The notes: a model not told the origin generated them from the letters alone. A stretch of DNA of 64,000 bases from Lactifluus volemus (GCA_022376515.1 WTXI01000053.1:62001-126000), one strand, 5' to 3'. Positions 11,620-24,500 are shown, counted from the first letter of the stretch. Translations and numbers: made by a program.

Positions 11620-11665
11620 CCTTTGTCCCTCTCCTCCATACGCCCCGCGATAATTCTTGTGTGAC
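11620..11665 (+). pseudogene. Remnant of GPI-protein gene 5' end (unit 2)
   Basis: A short stretch (ccctctcctccatacgcccc type) matches the end of exon 1 and the start of intron 1 of the relic in unit 1, with the start codon and most of the signal peptide deleted. It lies about 300 bp upstream of NLR2. It supports decay of the same captured fragment in each unit and has no coding capacity. Confidence 0.55.
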
Positions 11666-12029
11666 CTCCACTCGCAAAGTTGAATCATTCCTTGAATTTG
11701 CAGGTTCGACAACATTCGGAACAATCTATGAGCTCACCCTGTAGCATACAACGAGCCCAACCTGCAGTGCCCGGCATTCATCCTTCTCGCTGCTCACCGA
11801 TACACCCACCAAAAGGACGACCTCATAGTGACACCTGGGTTGGGCGGAAATGAGCGGCGACAGTAACGGAACCAACATGAAGAGGGTGCTGCTGAGGTTC
11901 CGGTCGTGTGGACCCGCGGAAAGAAGAAATGAAAGTTGAGCGAATCCGGACAACCAGTTGGCGGCCGTCGGTCCAATATCACCGGTCCGCTAAGGTCACC
12001 CTCGCTAAATCACCCGTGGCTGATCGACC

Positions 12030-13214
12030 TAACCCGAGTTGGCCCCCAACGCCGACAACATCCTGATAATTTTCTGCCGTGGTGCACTCACGAACTTCGA
12101 CAGGGACGATGATGCGACCATCGGGATCGCCGCAGCGGTCGCCTACGAGAAAGGATGCGAGACCCCGCTCAGCGCTCAGCGCTCAACTGTGGCGGCGCTC
12201 GACACCGATCTCACAGTGCTGGACTCAGGCATCTCTCTCGCCCAGACCATCCTGGCCAACTCCCCTACAATCCGTATCACACTCCTCTCCTCAAGTCCCA
12301 CGGCTATATCCACAATACTCATTCCTGGCCCACACCCCGGCCAGCTCTTCTCCCTCTCGTTCACACAACCAGCTGACAACCTTCTCTCTCTCAAGAGAAG
12401 CCTGAAGATCCGATTCGCTTGGCCCCCCCTAGTCCGCTCGCTACCCGGCTTCGCCCGCGCCAGACACCTCACCATCCGACCGCCACGCGGCCCCTCAGGC
12501 TGGCGCCCAACGACCGCGAACCCCACGCTATCAGCTAGCAACGGCAGGCAGAAAAACCCGCCGCTATCGAAGCGTGGGGCACCCGCTGGCAAAATAACGA
12601 CCGCCGCTCCCCAGTCTACACTGCACTTCCTGTCTCACCCACAGGCAAACTCCCACCTGTCATTCAAAGCTCAAAAGGCTCTGAGCGAGCTGTCTTCTCT
12701 ACTCTCATTCGCCTTCTTACTGGGCATACCTTTATTGGGTCATACACCGCTAGATTCTGTCCCGATTTGCCCACCAGCTGCCCCTGCGGAGCCCACCTCC
12801 AAAGGTTGAGCACGTCATCACCGCGTCCCCCTCCATACCGAAGCCTGCTGCGACATCCTCCAACCAGTCAACCCCGACTCGTCATTACCCATCCTCTTCA
12901 ACATAACCCAAGGAAGTGAGGCCCTGAGCCATTTGATCAAAACGACCCGTGCCTGCATGCGACTCAGACAAAGTCTGAGACCCGGGACAGCCCTTCCCAC
13001 CAGCAGAAGCAGGAGAGACCCCCACGCAGATTTCTCTACATTTAGATAGTTACTGTAGACACTACACATTCCCACCCCCACCAGTAACCCGTCCAGTTCT
13101 CTGCTACTCCTCTTTCCCTCCCACATCCACCTATACCAATACCACTCCACGGGGTCCGCGTCTTTGTCGTAGTCACATGTTGCGGTATACAAATGCATAT
13201 TTTTTTCAAAAAAA
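12030..13214 (+). mobile_element. Dead LINE 3' end with RNase H remnant (unit 2)
   Basis: Homologous to the relic at 5640-6774. The open frame at 12039-12809 is longer and reads further into the post-RNase H region (HPQANSHLSFKAQKA-type block, then ..LDSVPICPPAAP). The lost catalytic positions (TDGS to CRGA, SDS to SSS) match unit 1, so the element was already dead when the unit duplicated. The A-run at 13208-13214 marks the 3' end. It is not a host gene despite the 256-codon frame. Confidence 0.7.
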
Positions 13215-13658
13215 GATCGACCTAACTGAGAAGCGGCTGTCGACTATATCGGCATAGTATATCGACGGCGAGCGAGTTTGACGGTGCCGCGAGCCGCGCA
13301 TGCGGGGACGACGACGTGGTGACAGCGAGCCGGACGCGTGCGTTGTTATACCGACTCGGCTGTGCGGCCCGCACAAAATGGCGGTAATAGCGGTGGACGT
13401 GGAACAGTAGTGGCAACTCGGCGGCGCGCCCTTCCCGCTCCCGGATATCATCGTTCGATCGGTTACAGGTCTGTCGTCGTGCTGTCAATGCTCAGGGTAT
13501 TGCCCGACCGAGTTGTGACTTGGACATGGTGGAAGGTCTCGTGCTCACCGCTGAAGAGATTTCAACGACGTCGTGTCGTCGACGGGCCTTTGGCGGTCGT
13601 GCGTGAGAGCACCGGTGGCGTATACGCGCATAGAGAGCATTGAGCGCGCAACGCAAGA

Positions 13659-13677
13659 CCCCCCCCCCCCCCCCCCC
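13659..13677 (+). repeat. Poly-C tract, 19 nt
   Basis: The homologous site has three C in unit 1 (near 601) and five in unit 2 (near 7276). The long run is specific to unit 3. It lies in the downstream flank of NLR3, and its exact length is likely unreliable. Confidence 0.8.
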
Positions 13678-14280
13678 GCGGCAGGCAGCAGTCATAAATT
13701 CTGTTTCTCTCGCAAGCGTGTGTTATAATCATCAGTACTGTAACTCTTTTTTCAGTTGCTCATCTCATCTTTTTACCTTTCTCACTCTGTTTGTTTCTCT
13801 CTCCTAGTAGTATACACACACCTGTGCTTTTGTCATCCGCCTCACTTTTCTTTTTTCTTTTGGTTTCTCACGAATCTTTTTGGGATTTATTGGATGCGCG
13901 AGTTCTCGGAATCGAATATAATGAATGCTACTACTACTTGGAAGACGCCAGAACGTGAATGGCGGTTTCGTGTACTTCTCTTCAGATCCTCTTGTGAAGG
14001 TCTTTGATCCCAAATTAACTTACCAAGAGAAGGGTCAAATTTAGATCACTTGGATTGGATCCGTACGAGTATCGTAATACCCTAATACAGTACTAGTACA
14101 ATCCACACAGGCTGTTGCTGGTAACCGATCAAAAATACATTAAACTGCCCTCAGGACATCCCAACGTATAGGAAACGTTGCAACCAATGGCTGCTTGGAT
14201 GATATCAGGCTTCACGTCTACCAAGGAAAAGGTGGATACTTACTACCCTTATTGGGCATCAGCGGTGCCAAGCTTCCGGT

Positions 14281-17200
14281 CTAATCTCTCGGCGAGCCGT
14301 GCTTCAACAATAGTTCCCTGATTGCATCCTTGTCCCTCTGCACCTCTACGTCGGGTCTAGGGTCGGGGGGGTCATACAACGCCGTAGCCGGCTCTCTGTC
14401 CACTGCTTGGAATGCTGTCCGTCCTTCATCGTCCCGCACGTGTACATTTACACCAAGTTCCAGTAGTTGCTGCGTGACTTTCAGGTGTCCCCTGTTTGAG
14501 GCGATATGCAGTGGAGTTTTGCCTTTGAAGCCCAGAACATGTGGGTTCGCAGAATGGTGTAGTAGCAGCTGTACGAGTTGCGGTTGTCCCCAGGCCATCG
14601 CTTCATAGAGTGGTGGCATTGCCAAGTCCGAAATCTGCTCGGGGTTCGGATTTGCATTTGACTCAAGAAGTAGTTTTGCAATCTCCACGTGTCCCCCTCT
14701 TGACGCCATATGTAGTGGGGTGTCTCCAAAGGCATGCTTGGCATTTACGTCTCCACCATATTCAATCAGTAATCGAGAAACCCTGAGATGGCCTCCTTGG
14801 GATGCAAAAAATAACGAACTGCGGCCCAAAGTGTCCCCGACGTTGGGATTGGCGCCATGTTTGAGTAGTAACTGCACTACTTGGAGAAATCCCTTTGAGG
14901 ATGCAGCCATCAACGGAGTAAAATCCCAACCATTTTGCGCATTTAAATCCTGGAAGCATGTGGTGACCAGCCAGTCTGCGATTTCATGAAAGCCACACAG
15001 TGCGGAATAGTATAATGGGCCTCCTCTTCGTGAAGCGCGGCCTGATGAAGAGCGATCCACGTCGTATATCCCAGTCCATACTGCAAAGTGGGGCTTGTCA
15101 GGATTGAACAGCTGCCTCATGTCCTGTCCTACATGGGATGACACACTCCCAAACCTCGCATGATCGACCCAGTGTCGAGCAGCATATTGAGCCAGGGGAA
15201 ACTCTTCGAAGCTATTCTCTGCGATGTCATTGTCAATTTGGAGTAGAATGTAAAGGCATGCTTGTGCGACAGTCGTATGTGACCTTTCGAGGGGAACGTA
15301 AAATCTAGGGAGCCGTCCTCTTGCGATCCGGGTCGATGTCAAGAACTCCTTGACAGAGAAATGCGAAAATTGCACAACACGACCGTCATCTGCCTTGATA
15401 ACAGAGATCATGCTCGAGCATGTAGATAAAATCGCACTTGCTGCATCTTCAGGCCGCCAGTCCTCTTCAAATATAGGTCTTCCCTCGCCATCGAAATCAA
15501 ATGCAAGAAACTCCCCAAGCTCCTCGACGCGGAGTGGACGAGACGCCACTGTGACACACTGGAATAGACGATGGGCAAACTCCCACTTTTCCTCGTCTAT
15601 ATCCAGCAATGTCCTTTCGTATGTCTCATCCAACGTGGTAGGCAATTCGTCCAGAGCTCGGCGAATACGCTGTGGAAGACAACGTCGGAGCTTGTCCAGT
15701 TGACATGACACCCATCGAAACCTATATCATCACGTGAGCTGACGTCGCAACAGCAGAGGTTGTCTTACATTCCGCTAGCCCGTAGACGGAGCGTGCTGAC
15801 CACGAGTAGTTGATCCTGCTTTCTCCATTTGCACGTGCTCGGGTCAGAATTGATAACGAATTCGATGTATTTGTTGATATCTTCCGTTTGTCCACTTTCC
15901 CCATGGAGCGAGACCGTATGAGATGCCAATTTCTCGAGAGCAGCTTGAATGCCCATCTCAGGACGGCTTGTGACACAGATATGTAGGTGTGAGTATTGCA
16001 GGTCCACAAGCCACTTCACGAGATCCAGGACTCGCTCCCGAGGTGATGGTGTACCAGCACTTTGAGGACATTCGTCGAGCGCGTCGACGACAATGAATAT
16101 CGGACCTTGACTTGGAGTTGCCAGCATATCCTTCAAACATTCTCTCATCGTTTCATCATCGGGCTGTTCCGAGCCGGGTTTGCGTGACGAATGCAACCGT
16201 GAAAGGATGTTGCAACAGGCATCGGATGAAGCAGAACATTGAACGAGGAGTGAGGTGAGCAAGGCGCGAGCGCTCTGCTTTGACGTGTCCTTAAAGTCGA
16301 AATAAAAATAAGCGAGCGAGGCTAATCCGGCGTCACACATTCTCTTGATGTCTCGAGTAACCGTGGAGCTAATACAAAGTGTTGATGTTAACCCTCAAAT
16401 GGGCAAGAGGGTGCGTACGTACCAGAGAACACTCTTTCCACAGCCGGCTGTCAAGGTGACTCCTCGTCAGAGAAGCAACGGAATGAGGCGTGTAACGAGC
16501 TTACGATTACCACGAATCCATAACAGCGAACCAGTCTTTTTCCATTCTTGGAAAGTGTCACCTCGGATGAACCATTCGGCAGTTCCCTCGTGGTGAGCGC
16601 CCCGTGCGAGGTTATCATTGACGGATGGATCTGGAGGGGAAAGCCATTGTCTGAAGCTCTCCTGCAGCTGGTCCCCTACGAGGTAGTGTTAGTCTCGAGA
16701 CAACGCTGACATGAATTGGACGCACGATTTGATTTGTTTATGTCACTGGCGATTTGTTGCATGAGTACTAGTACAATGCTCAGTTGTGCGATGCTCAGGC
16801 CATCCACCATGCTAACCATACCTAGAGCTTGATGGATATCATCTGCTACGACCTCGCCATCTAGACGGAATGTGCGATATTGACGAGTGAGCGAGCGACA
16901 AGTGAACAAGGCTGCACACCATTCAAGTTTTTGACAAGACCATACACAACTCGTAGGGTCTGCGCAGCGGTGGCTCGAGCTTCTTCTTGGGTCAGTCGGT
17001 CTAATCGTTGCAGCACCGCTTCGACCTCATTATCTCCAAGCAACTTCTTTCCAAATTTCTCTACCATATGTCAAGTCAATAAGAATCCTCTCGAGGAAAA
17101 TCATGAGCTCACTCAGGCGTCCTTCCTTGACATGGTTTGTTGCAATGCTAAGGGTACAGAGTATTTCAATCAGTATCTTTATGATAATCTCAGTCATCGC

Positions 17201-17739
17201 TGGGTTGGGCGGGATCTTGGCGTAAATATCGAGGCGTCTAAGAAAGTTTTCGATCGACTCGAAGAGATCGATAAGGGCGTCGTAACTCGCGCTAACATCC
17301 TTTATCGCCTGTGGCCACCGATGTCACACAACCTCGGTGAAGATTAAGAGAACATACGGCAAGAAGTATGCCAATTCCAGCACAGATAGCCTTTGCAGGT
17401 GGGAATGTCTGCAGAATTAGGATTATCTAACACAAGTAGCTAAGTAGGTGAAGGCGTGCGTACGAAGCCAATGCCCCCACCAAGGACTCCCATTGATAGA
17501 CCATAAAGGACGTGAACAGTCCGTTTTAACCACATCATCACCTTTCCGTTGTCAGCTCGAAATTTACGGAATGCCTTTGCTTGTTCTTGGAGGAGGGCGA
17601 CAGCAGAATCAGCATCGTCGCAGCTGGTGAGTCTGAGGGCCAGTTGATGTTCGAGTAGGTTCAAGCCTGCTTGGTTTTTGTATTGATTCAGGGCGGTCTC
17701 AAAGAGAGATTGTAGCTCTGGACAGGGATTGACGGACAT
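14281..17739 (-). CDS. NLR3: NACHT-ankyrin STAND protein, 993 aa
   Basis: Ten exons: 17739-17464, 17408-17358, 17308-17113, 17060-16920, 16860-16822, 16767-16726, 16675-16505, 16447-16423, 16368-15769, 15721-14281 (2982 nt, in frame). Walker A GNPGCGKS (304-311), Walker B IFIVVDALDE and TSRPE are intact, and there are about six full ankyrin repeats. The protein starts MSVNPCP, two residues shorter than MSESVNPCP of NLR1 and NLR2, because unit similarity breaks exactly there. The start codon may be supplied by non-homologous flanking DNA. No in-frame upstream ATG was needed. The receptor role is inferred from the family. Its promoter is unrelated to those of the other two copies, so its expression probably differs. 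Confidence 0.92.
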
Positions 17740-17988
17740 GGATCGTAGCCCCAGCAGGAGATTCCCTTTTTCTTTTTGAGAATCAGGGAATCCCCGGCCC
17801 CACCCGGCCAGTGACCTGTTTTGGGCCGGATCGGTCGTGAGGTAAATAAGAATAAACAGGGTTGTTGTGCCCGCACTTGTCGTCGCTTCGCTTCACTCTT
17901 TGCCTGTCCCTTTTTGCCGTCGACAGAATCCCGGTTAGAATATCAGTCTCTCATTTATCCCCTCATTCCTTCCCAAAGCTTTACCATC
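17740..17988. promoter_or_regulatory. 250-bp divergent intergenic region, NLR3 and GPI gene
   Basis: This short region separates two start codons pointing away from each other and must carry both promoters. The part near the GPI gene is rich in C and T (cttcgcttcactctttgcctgtccc type), usual just before fungal start sites. It shares little with the matching regions of units 1 and 2 apart from a weak cgcttcactc block in unit 2. Confidence 0.6.
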
Positions 17989-18885
17989 ATGAAGTTTCTC
18001 CCTCTCCTTTCCCTTTTTGCCTCCCTCGTTCTCGCTCAATCCCCCTCCGTACGTCCCGAGAAAATCAATGTTGCCGTGCCAATTGCTGATATATTTTTTT
18101 TCCATTTCTAGTCCTCATCTATCCCTTCCGATATCAGCCCGACTTGCAAGAGCTACTTCTCCCAGCTCATTTCCAACACCACCCTGGCTCAGTGCATTGG
18201 GCCTCTATTAACTGCCACTTCAGCATTTACACCCCCATCCACAACCTGCCCTACCACAGCCTCCTCGGCGCTGAATACCCTCTGCTCGAGTTCAAACACA
18301 TGCACTCTAAGTGTCATTGGCGATCAGCTTTCCCAATTCTCTCAGGCCTGCAACACCGAGCTCACCTCGACCAAGGTGCCCGACGTCATTGGCACTTATG
18401 ACCTCCTTTACTTCCTAATCCCCTTTCGGAATGCCATGTGCCAGAAGGATAGTTCTGAAAAGTACTGCGTTCTTGACGCCACCTCTTCCCAGGCCAAGCG
18501 TGCCTCGCTCGACCGTCGAGACAGCACACTCGTCACCGACCTACAGAAGGATGCCACGTTGGGGGTCCCCTTCCTTGGTCGTCAGTCCAACCTTTCTGCA
18601 GAAAAGCTCTGCACGCCTTGCACACGCAGTATCATGAATGGCTACCTCTCGCAACTTGGGCAAATGGTGTATGGACCTGGCATCCCGAGCAGCTACTTCC
18701 TGTCCGACCAGACCACACTCTATACCGCTATAAATAGCAAATGTGGCGCTTCATTCCTCGGCGGTCAGGCTCAAGCTGCTGGCGGCCTTGCGACAGGTGC
18801 AGCACCACGCCCGGTTGATGGCACCTTTTCACTCGTTGGTTCGGCAATTTCAGCCATCGTTATGGGTGGTGTGGCACTTTTGTGA
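17989..18885 (+). CDS. GPI-anchored cysteine-rich secreted protein, 277 aa
   Basis: Two exons, 17989-18048 and 18112-18885. The 63-nt intron starts GTACGT and ends TTCTAG. Residues 1-17 (MKFLPLLSLFASLVLAQ) are a clear signal peptide. The mature part has regularly spaced cysteines (for example SPTCKSYFSQLI, LAQCIGPLL, LCTPCTRSI). The C-terminus ends in a hydrophobic tail after a small-residue stretch (SLVGSAISAIVMGGVALL), typical of a GPI attachment signal. The pattern resembles basidiomycete cell-surface proteins grouped as DUF7729; I give that name with caution. It is probably cell wall or plasma membrane bound, and its function is unknown. It is divergent from NLR3. Broken copies of its first exon sit upstream of NLR1 and NLR2. 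Confidence 0.85.
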
Positions 18886-19339
18886 AGGCGGGGTTTTTGT
18901 TTAGACGCTTTTTTATGCTGGATTGTCGACGTGTTTTCCTCGGCTACAAGCCATTCTAATCATCTTTTTTTTTAAATCCCTTTTTTGCTTATCTCGCTGC
19001 AGTTATACCCTTGGAGAGCCCATTCAAATGCCCATTTACGCCCCACTAGATAGTATACGATGCCTTTGCTGTGCGAAGCCAACCAAAACATATCGCTGGC
19101 GCACTTCTAGTTATGGAGTGTAGTACATTCCTGTTTTTTTCTTTTACACTTTTATTTTTATGCAATATAGGGGACAAGTTGACTTGTTTGGCGTGTGAAC
19201 TGACCGGACCGTTAATTGTAGTAATAAGATAGATGTTGGAACGACGAGGAGGTCAAGTTTGGACCACTCAGCTAGGAACGAAATCCTACAATCTAATCTC
19301 TCTTCAATCTGTCTTACCATTGAAAACCGAAACAATTAA
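18886..19339. other. Intergenic, GPI gene to F-box gene
   Basis: T-rich sequence with several T-runs (near 18965, 18982, 19134 and 19143), suitable for the 3' end of the GPI-protein gene and the promoter of the F-box gene. No ORF of note. Confidence 0.5.
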
Positions 19340-21574
19340 ATGGGTGACCAGTCCCCGGTGAACAATGCACCGTAAGTTTCCAATGAGACCAAATTACACA
19401 TCGGATAACACCATCTCGACCGCCTCCACGTCCCCACCTTGCCCAGGTCCGCCCAATACTGGTCCGACGCCGTCCAGACTCGCATGGCTCTCGTCGACGA
19501 CCTGGTACGACAGGTCCCGCCCACCTTCCTCAGTGACACCGCAGCGTTCAATCTCGTCGATGGCGAGATGGCCGCCATCCGTCGTGCGCTTCGCGCGATC
19601 GGTACACGGCGCAACGCGCTCACCCCTACCTGTCGCATACCCACAGAGATCTTGGGTGAAATCTTCCTATTTTACCAACAAGCTTCTGCCGGACCCTTCA
19701 TCTCCGAGTGTGGTGGCGGCGGTGGTGGCGGTGGGAACGACAACCGTGGTGCGCGACTGACGCTCAAGAACACCGTGCTGCGTTGGGTACCTGGCGTCGC
19801 GCACGTGTGTCGGCATTGGCGTGGGGTTGCTCTCGATTATCCGCGGCTATGGTCGAGCGTGACGTTAGGTCTAGGAAGAGAATGGGCCACCCGTATGCTC
19901 ACCCTTTCAAAATCATCTCCCATCACGATCGCATTGACCGACCCGGACCCCTGTGAATCGAGTATGATTCTCGACACATGGGCACTCCCACCACCTCTTG
20001 CAGCAGCGCGACGACGTGGCGCGCAGCAACAGCAACAGCAGCAGCAACAACAGCTTGACCCGCTCGACATGCTCGCGCAGCATCTCTTTCACATACTGGA
20101 CCTCGACCTTGTCGCGTGTTCGTGTAACATTCTGCCCTGGGTCCGTCTCCTCGAGACCTCCGCGCCACTCTTGGAGGTCTTCTGTCTTCGCGTAGACGCT
20201 CACCGCCCCGGCGCAGCGCGACACGACGTCGCCGTTCCCGTCCCACACAACTTTCTCTCGACGCATCCACGCCTCCGACGCATCTTTATCGAAGGCGCAT
20301 ACCTGTCTAGCTGGATAGCAGGCCCGCTCGCCACACTCACAGTGTTGAGCATCAGCTCGCCAGACCCGCGAAAGATCGTCGACCGCTCCGAACTCGTGCT
20401 ACCGACTCACGACGCACTCCTCGATTGTCTGATGAACATGCCAGCGCTCGAGACGCTACTTCTCGCACATTGCCTCCCACCGCTCGCGACCGCCTTTTCG
20501 TCCCGCACCGTACACCTGGCACATCTCCGCACGCTCAATATCCACGATCGCGTAGACAGGTGTCGGCAAGTTCTCGACGCGCTCGAAATGCCACCAACGA
20601 CATTGATCAAAGTATCATGCTGGTCCGTCTGTCCACCCTCCGAATACGATTGCCTACGCGTCTTGCCCTCCCTGTCCGCCCACCTCTGCAGACAAACGAC
20701 CAACGTCAACGCCAACAACGGCAACGGTGGCCCACACGCGCTCTCCCTCTCCTCCTTATCCACCGACGGCCGCACCGAATTCTCACTCTCCGCCTGGCGT
20801 TCCTTCGTCCGTCCGTCGGTAGCCGAAGACCACGAACAATATTTCGGACCCAAACCGTGCGCGGACGTGCATCTCGAATGCGAGTGGGACGCGAGCGACG
20901 ATCCAGAGATGGAGCGTCGCGCGCTTCGTCGCGCGTGCGCGTGCGTGCCTCTGGACGAGCTTCGAGCGCTCAGCGTACGCACAGAGGCGGCCGTATGGGG
21001 CCCACAGGATTGGTATGACACGTTTGTGGGTTCGATCGAGATTACGCACGTTGCGGCTCTCGAAACTCCGGGTGAGAGCGTCCTTGACGCGCTCAAGATG
21101 GCTACTACACCAACACTTCCACTACCACCACCACCCATATTACCGAGCACATGTGCGTGTACCGATACGACGAGTACCCGGACTAGCGACCGAGTCTCGG
21201 CCAGCGGTGAAGATGGTAGTGGCCTATCGTCGTCGTCGTCGTCAACATCATCACCACCATCACCTCCCGCACCGCTGTTCCCAGAGTTGGCCTCGCTCAC
21301 GATTACAGGTGTCAACTTTGTACGAGCGAACGATATGGCGTGGAGTACGATCTCATCTGCGATGATCCAACGTCAAGCGAGCCCCAAGTACGTGACGATC
21401 CTAGATCGCATCGAGCTACGCGGCTGTACTGTCTCGGAATGGATGATCGACGGCTTGCACGAGTTTGCGGCTGTCGTCGTTTGGGATTCGGTCACGGATC
21501 CAGATAACTGGATGCATGTGCCGAGGGAAGTGGAGGGTGAGGACGAGGAAGAGGAGGATGCAGAAGTGAACTGA
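19340..21574 (+). CDS. F-box protein, 719 aa
   Basis: Two exons, 19340-19371 and 19447-21574. The 75-nt intron (GTAAGT...CCCAG) joins MGDQSPVNNAP to SAQYWSDAV, giving a proper ATG start that the long frame alone lacks. An F-box-like region spans about 75-148 (IPTEILGEIF ... VCRHWRGVALDYPRLWSSV), the usual agaricomycete pattern, with a Gly run at about 100-107 inserted into it. A poly-Gln run (CAG/CAA) lies near 200. The rest is leucine-rich without clear repeats, and the C-terminus is acidic (EVEGEDEEEEDAEVN). By family knowledge it is a substrate adaptor of an SCF ubiquitin ligase through Skp1. The target is unknown. Low-complexity runs may vary between strains. Confidence 0.85.
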
Positions 21575-24500
21575 CACCTTTTTTTCTTTCTCTCTCACCA
21601 CCCCACCACCCACCACTACCGTGGCTTTTTTTTTTTTGCCTATCCCGCGATTAACTGACGTTTTTGCCTTCCCTCACCCGCCGCCTTCTTAAGCCTCACA
21701 CACCACAGTCCGAACATTCCTTAATCAAGCTCCGACCCATCCAAGCAATCTGTATAACGTACTGTACTCCTCACACGTCCTCTCTCTCACAGAAATGACT
21801 TTCTCTCTTTCCTTGTCTCAGGCTCCCACCCCCCACACACGTCTTGTTGTAATGTACTTGCTACTACTTTCACCTTTTTTTGGTCGTCCGCATAGCTGTA
21901 GTGTTAGTTGATCTCTTTTCTCTTTCTTTTTGGCCTATATCATATCAAAAACCTCGCTTTAGCTTTATCCTCTTTGGGTGCGTGAAAATCATCGACTTTT
22001 TTTACCAAGTTTACGGGTTCCAAACAGTGCCCAAAGAGAAAACCCCGCTCGGGGTGTCTGTAGCTATTGTGAGAATTTGAGGGGCGGCAACGCGACTTAT
22101 CAATACAGTAACCCCATCGCGCTGCCTCCATCTGAGATTTTTGAGACGGCGTATGGGTCCCGGCGGGGAGACAATTTGAAGCTACATGTCATGTGTGAAT
22201 GGTTCGGGTCCAGTACCGGTTAATGAACAAGAAACCTGTCGCTTTGAGGTGGGAAATTTGGCCTGCTCGCTCCACGTTCCGTTTGGGGAAGAAAAGGAAC
22301 GGCAGCAGATAGGGAAATGTATAAGTTACCAGGTTGGCATGCCTGATACAGTATGCCAAACAGACTCGGATCCGTCGGCAATTATTAATAATTGATATTG
22401 GACGGGAACTCGTGCTGCTATTTTCAATAATAGTAAACACTCACAGTATTGCTTGCCAATGTAGAGCTGTGGTTTTTTTTGTGAGCATTTGGTGTGAGGA
22501 GGGCCGGGGAGTTGGTGACTCTAAGCTTTACAGGTAAGTCTGGGGTGGGGTGAGAGGAGACTCGAGAGAATGTCTTCTTTGATGCGACGGAGAAATGCTG
22601 ATGTGGGGTAAAAACTACTTGCCACGCAAAAACAGTATTTCCAGCAAAAAAAACACACAAGCTTATAATAGGGCACTGCCCGGACCAGTTGTGTGGGGGG
22701 TGCCTGCAACGCTATCATCGCGCGAAACTCTCTCTCGCCTTGGGAACGGAAGCCGCGGCGGTCCAGGCCCTGGGGACTTACTAGTACGTCGGCGTTCTGA
22801 GCAACACACACACAACCTTGCCACAGTATTGGCGCCGCCCGCCGCTACATATAACCCGAACCAACTTAATATAACGCGACAGGGACTTCCGCGTTGATTA
22901 ACGTTGATTGCGCCGCCGCCCCATAATGGATTTTCCCACGACCCTTCAACACAAAGTCCCCTTGTCCATGTGAATGTACTCACCGACCCCTGTAAAAAAA
23001 GACCCTTGACGTCGGCGGGGGCCGTAGGGGAAATGAGTGGCGGTCAGGAGAACTGAGATGAGCCCAGAAAGTTCTCAAACGTAAATTTTGCTACTTGACA
23101 CGTCGAGTTGGTTTTTTTTTTTCCCCTGAACGAAGGTCCAGCCACTCCCATAAATTAAAAATGAAACTTCCACGCGCTTCTCAGGGTCGGTAAAGTATAT
23201 CCAGGGGGTGGTTGTAGAGAACCTGAGTTGTTCCTGGCTGCTGGCTGAACCCCCCTCTCCTTCCCCAACACCGTGCAGCCTGAGAGCCAGTTTTGACCAA
23301 TTGGCCACAGGAAGGTTAAATGACGACAGCGTGAAAGCGTAAGTTGTTAAACGGTTTAACCGGCTTCCGTTCCCCAAACCCAGAAATCGCCGCGACAAAC
23401 GTTTCATGAGCTCTAGGCACTATCACGGTACCTTTTGGCAAACTTGAAGTCTGTATGGGGCTGGCAGTTGACACCTTGAAAGGTAGATGCATCCGGTTCC
23501 AACGGCGACATTCGGGCGTAAAGTCGACTCACGCATCCAGTCTGATTACAACTTGAACCACTGCGAGGTGTAAGGGGATGCGTATTACGCATAAATGACT
23601 CAATATGTGTGTGAACGCCTTTTATCCTGCATGTAAGGCAGATAACGGTTTGTGACGCTATTTGATTTTGTCAACCAAATCAGTGTAAATTAGAGTTTGC
23701 CTCAGGTGGAGCGTACGAACGTTGCTAATCCCCGCTGAGGACCACGCGGTACAGCACACGTCAGCGAGATAGCCGTACCACACAACTTGTTGTGGTCATA
23801 TAAGTTAATTAATTCGATTGCTGTTCAGGTAGCTGACTCGTTGACAGAACCTACGAGGAATAAAACAACCAATGGCCCAATCTGAAACCAGTTCGGAGGC
23901 CGTAAAGATAAAATTCTAGTACAGCAAACGGCCGTCTCGTTTTTGGTCACGGAATTGAGGAACGCCACTTTCCTTGCTCACACAACTTGGGTCCAGAGAA
24001 GCCATATCAGAGTGTACGATTGCGCCAGTCTGCCAACGAAGGTCAAGACCAGGACCCTCGGCTTGTAAATCGAACACCTCCGTGAACATTTCGAGAGGGT
24101 TCAGGTACCCTGACTTGGAGTGCCTGTAAGCAGCTTATTTCGCCGTCCACCACCAGGGACGTTCCTCTGTGAACCTGCACCTCACACGAGTGGAAAAAAC
24201 TCCCAGGGCACATTGACGCTCCAGTCACAATCACCAAGAGTTCGTGCGAATAAGTGTATCCAGCTTGTTTGGCGTCGGGTCGTAATCCGCGTGGAGCACG
24301 GCCGAGCCGGATATGGACCATGAGAAGTGATTGCCCAAAACTCGCGAGAGAAAAACAGAACGAGAGCTCGGATTCATGAGATAGGAGCACCTGCCCGCCA
24401 CTCCGTTTCTAGTTCTCGCGCGTGCGGGTTAAGATTTTTTTTTTTTCATTTTCCAAGGCTCGACAAGATGCGCTATCTGTCCGGCGAAATGCGATCTCGT

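Larger units (their letters stand above)
6775..13214. repeat. Tandem NLR unit 2
   Basis: Second direct repeat, with the same order as unit 1: start block, NLR flank, NLR2 on the minus strand, remnant of the GPI-gene 5' region (about 11620-11665), LINE relic ending with an A-run at 13208-13214. It differs from unit 1 by a short extra LINE-end insertion at about 6998-7083 and a shorter ankyrin region. Confidence 0.8.
13215..17740. repeat. Tandem NLR unit 3
   Basis: Third repeat. Similarity to units 1 and 2 runs from the start block through the whole NLR3 gene and ends within the first codons of NLR3 (near 17740). Upstream of that point the sequence is unrelated to the corresponding parts of units 1 and 2. 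The unit abuts the intact GPI-protein gene, so it is the likely original location. Confidence 0.75.

Noticed and set aside
12039..12809. 256-codon open frame on the + strand
   Set aside because: It aligns to a degenerate retrotransposon RNase H with all catalytic acids lost and to the broken copy in unit 1, so it is a transposon relic, not a host gene.
20407..21315. 302-codon minus-strand frame
   Set aside because: Lies antisense to the F-box gene exon and results from its codon bias and repeats.
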